In this document: positions 30,495-32,094 of the stretch, in pieces
Layout of the letters: each line of letters opens with the position of its first letter
Numbering within the stretch: position 1 is the stretch's first letter
Source of the DNA: Granulicella sp. L46
Lineage (GTDB): Bacteria > Acidobacteriota > Terriglobia > Terriglobales > Acidobacteriaceae
Length of the DNA stretch: 32,094 nt
NCBI RefSeq assembly: GCF_009765785.1
Contig: NZ_LMUT01000009.1
Location: forward strand, 1-32,094
Direction: 5' to 3'
Position numbers and translations under genes: made by a program
The notes under the pieces: model-generated
What the model was told of the DNA's origin: nothing
Databases searched by the model: none
Seen by the model: only the letters and a program-made list of their open reading frames with translations

Positions 30495-30519
30495 ATTCCT
30501 GTAGGTCTAGTACAGGAAT
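30495..30519. promoter_or_regulatory. Operator-like palindrome upstream of gluQ
   Basis: ATTCCTGTA and TACAGGAAT form perfect 9-bp arms around GGTCTAG. It lies 96 bp before gluQ and 47 bp after the acyltransferase stop. There is no U-tract, so a regulator site is about as likely as a weak terminator. No regulator gene is adjacent. Confidence 0.45.
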
Positions 30520-30614
30520 TCGACTCCTATAGGCGTTTTCCCCAATGAAATCATCACTGCACGACATTTTTGGTATACCCAGCAACAGGAAAATGCTCTA
30601 GTAGTTCTAGCGCC

Positions 30615-31490
30615 ATGTCCACGCCGCCCTACACCGGCCGTCTCGCTCCCTCCCCCACTGGCCTTCTTCATCTCGGCCACGCTCGCACCTTCTTCATCGC
30701 CCACCAGCGCGCCCGGGCCGCCAACGGCACCCTCTACCTCCGCGACGAAGACCTCGACCCCCAGCGCTCGCGCCCCAACTTCTCCATCGCCATGCGCGAA
30801 GACCTCCTCTGGCTCGGCCTCACTTGGGACGCCGAGCTCCGTCAATCCGACCGCCTGCCCCTCTACCTCGCCGCCCTCCACCAACTCCTCGCCGCTGGCC
30901 TCGCCTATCCCTGCTCCTGCTCCCGTCGCGATCTCGCCCTCTCCGCCCATGCGCCCCACGAAGACCCCGCCGCCGAGTCCGACGACGAGCTCCTCTACAA
31001 CAACCGCTGCCGCCCCACTGGCCCAGTCGCAAATCTCTCTGGCCCGGCCGCAGATCTTTCAAACGCTCGCCGTCCGCGCAGGACCTACCGCTTCCGCACT
31101 CCCGACCACACTCCCATCTCCTTCACCGATCTCCACGCCGGCCCTCAAACCTTCACCACCTCCACCGACTTCGGCGACTTCCTCATCTGGCGCAAGCCCC
31201 TCACCTCCAATCCTTCTGACATCGGCCTCCCCAGTTACCAGCTCGCCTGTGTCGTCGACGACGCCCTCACCCACATCACCGAAGTCGTCCGTGGCCGCGA
31301 TCTCCTCAAATCCACCGCCCGCCAGATCCTCCTCCAGCGCGCCCTCGGCTACTCCACCCCCACCTACTTCCACTGCGACCTCATGCGCGACAGCGACGGC
31401 CTTCGCCTGGCCAAACGCCATGACGCCCTCGCCCTCCGCACTCTCCGCGCCAACGGCCTCTCCCCCGCCGATATCCTCGCCATGTTTTAG
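30615..31490 (+). CDS. gluQ: Glutamyl-Q tRNA(Asp) synthetase (GluQRS)
   Basis: The 291-residue product is a shortened GluRS without an anticodon-binding domain; it attaches Glu to queuosine-34 of tRNA(Asp). It has the HIGH-like HLGH (19-22) in APSPTGLLHLGHA, the zinc ligands Cys100, Cys102, Tyr128 and Cys132, and a KMSKS-like RLAKR (264-268). Between the zinc site and the RFR strand is a loop with NARRPRRTY (150-158) encoded by a copy of the dispersed repeat. The ATG at 30615 starts next to the conserved YTGRLAPSPTG; an ATG at 30570 adds a Ser-rich non-homologous stretch. No clear Shine-Dalgarno is seen. Confidence 0.93.
   Translation: MSTPPYTGRLAPSPTGLLHLGHARTFFIAHQRARAANGTLYLRDEDLDPQRSRPNFSIAMREDLLWLGLTWDAELRQSDRLPLYLAALHQLLAAGLAYPCSCSRRDLALSAHAPHEDPAAESDDELLYNNRCRPTGPVANLSGPAADLSNARRPRRTYRFRTPDHTPISFTDLHAGPQTFTTSTDFGDFLIWRKPLTSNPSDIGLPSYQLACVVDDALTHITEVVRGRDLLKSTARQILLQRALGYSTPTYFHCDLMRDSDGLRLAKRHDALALRTLRANGLSPADILAMF
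31063..31084 (+). repeat. Dispersed repeat copy translated inside gluQ
   Basis: CTCGCCGTCCGCGCAGGAC is present without mismatch and in frame, encoding ARRPRRT. It is in the same orientation as the promoter-position copies and in the same reading frame as the upstream frames of the carbonic anhydrase and hisS genes. Confidence 0.75.
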
Positions 31491-31591
31491 CCTCCTCACC
31501 CAAAAGGGTTGCCTCATCCCCTCCGAATCCACGCATCAACTCGCTTCATCCTCCCTGCATCTCAATGCGAATGAGAATCTCTCTGTCCATA

Positions 31592-32094
31592 ATGTCCAAC
31601 ACGTTTCACAGAACAATTCGCACTACAACCCTGATCGCCAGTGCGCTCCTTTTCGCCGTCGGCTGCAAAAAAACGACTGACACCTCCGTCAACTACAAAT
31701 CCGCCATCAACGCCTGGTACTCCGCGCACCCCGCCTGCCTCTGGTCAGAATCGCAAAAGCTTCCCACCCAGGTAGCCGCGTCCAACGACGATCAGACCGC
31801 TCCCTACGCCGCCCTCGTCGACCAAGGTCTCCTCACTCGCACCACCAGTGAAAAAAGAATCCTCATCATCTCCAAGCAGGAGATCAACTACGACCTCAGC
31901 GATCAGGGCCGCGCCGCCTGGACCCCCGATCCCAACCAGCCCGGCTACGGCAACTTCTGCTACGGCCATCGTTCCGTTTCATCCATCCAGTCCAGCACCC
32001 CCAGCAGCGGTCAGCCCGGCGACACCACCACCATCACTTACCAGTACAACTTCTCCGGCGCACCCGCATGGGCGCAGGCCGCCGAAACCCAGAA
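31592..32094 (+). CDS. Putative lipoprotein, cut by window end
   Basis: An open frame of at least 167 codons runs off the window. The N-terminus has Arg residues, a hydrophobic stretch (TLIASALLFAVG) and a Cys followed by KK, a lipobox-like export signal. The mature part is Ser/Thr-rich with AINAWYSAHPACLW and NYDLSDQGRAAWTPDP segments. I do not recognise the family. In-frame ATGs at 31565 and 31571 are alternative starts; no strong Shine-Dalgarno separates them. C-ending codons match the neighbours. Confidence 0.7.
   Translation, partial: MSNTFHRTIRTTTLIASALLFAVGCKKTTDTSVNYKSAINAWYSAHPACLWSESQKLPTQVAASNDDQTAPYAALVDQGLLTRTTSEKRILIISKQEINYDLSDQGRAAWTPDPNQPGYGNFCYGHRSVSSIQSSTPSSGQPGDTTTITYQYNFSGAPAWAQAAETQ

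Noticed and set aside
1..32094. CRISPR arrays, tRNA or rRNA genes, prophage, transposons, toxin-antitoxin or other defence genes
   Set aside because: I looked for regular spaced repeats, cloverleaf ends, transposase or integrase motifs and defence domains and found none that I could support.

Overview
The window reads as chromosomal DNA of a high-GC soil bacterium of the Acidobacteriota (Terriglobia type, near Granulicella, Edaphobacter and Terriglobus). This is inferred from third-position GC richness, many membrane and secreted genes of the kinds common there (a DUF3857 transglutaminase/TPR protein, a CarboxypepD_reg-type protein, a GH55 glucanase), and short palindromic and GC-rich repeats scattered between genes. 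No database was searched. I see no rRNA, tRNA, CRISPR array, phage module, transposase or recognisable defence island.

Layout. Positions 1-1380 hold the tail of an unidentified gene, a long structured leader, and rplU-rpmA closed by a clear terminator. Positions 1391-4591 are on the minus strand: rpsU, a zinc-ribbon protein, a metallo-beta-lactamase-fold hydrolase, a flavin reductase-like protein and a small hypothetical. Positions 5127-9836 are on the plus strand: a gamma carbonic anhydrase, a 1,103-residue exported transglutaminase/TPR protein and a ferritin-like protein. Positions 9918-11372 are on the minus strand and carry a small exported protein and an ECF sigma factor with its probable membrane partner. 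Two membrane proteins follow (11542-12895). A 576-bp repeat-filled gap leads to hisS. After hisS come a small exported glycine-rich protein, a membrane glycosyltransferase-like protein and aspS. Positions 19013-20105 have lower GC and hold an orphan membrane protein. Then come a GH55 beta-1,3-glucanase, an aldo/keto reductase, a rhomboid-like protein without catalytic residues, an M28 peptidase, a LysW-like acidic zinc-ribbon protein overlapping a carboxypeptidase-regulatory-like protein, a small exported protein, a Y-family polymerase, two divergent acyltransferase-3 genes, gluQ and a lipoprotein cut by the window end.

How the genes relate. Translation is well represented: L21, L27, S21, HisRS, AspRS and GluQRS. 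The rest is largely envelope and secreted functions. Few true operons are visible; the best are rplU-rpmA, MBL/flavin reductase/hypothetical, sigma/partner, and LysW-like/CarboxypepD_reg-like.

The most unusual signal is a dispersed repeat with the core CTCGCCGTCCGCGCAGGAC. At three genes it ends 3-5 nt before a -10-like hexamer that itself sits 7-9 nt before the start codon, so it occupies the usual promoter region. Copies of the same family are read as protein inside GluQRS and the sigma factor. A second, hairpin-forming repeat is read as protein inside HisRS. Several genes lack a Shine-Dalgarno and look leaderless.
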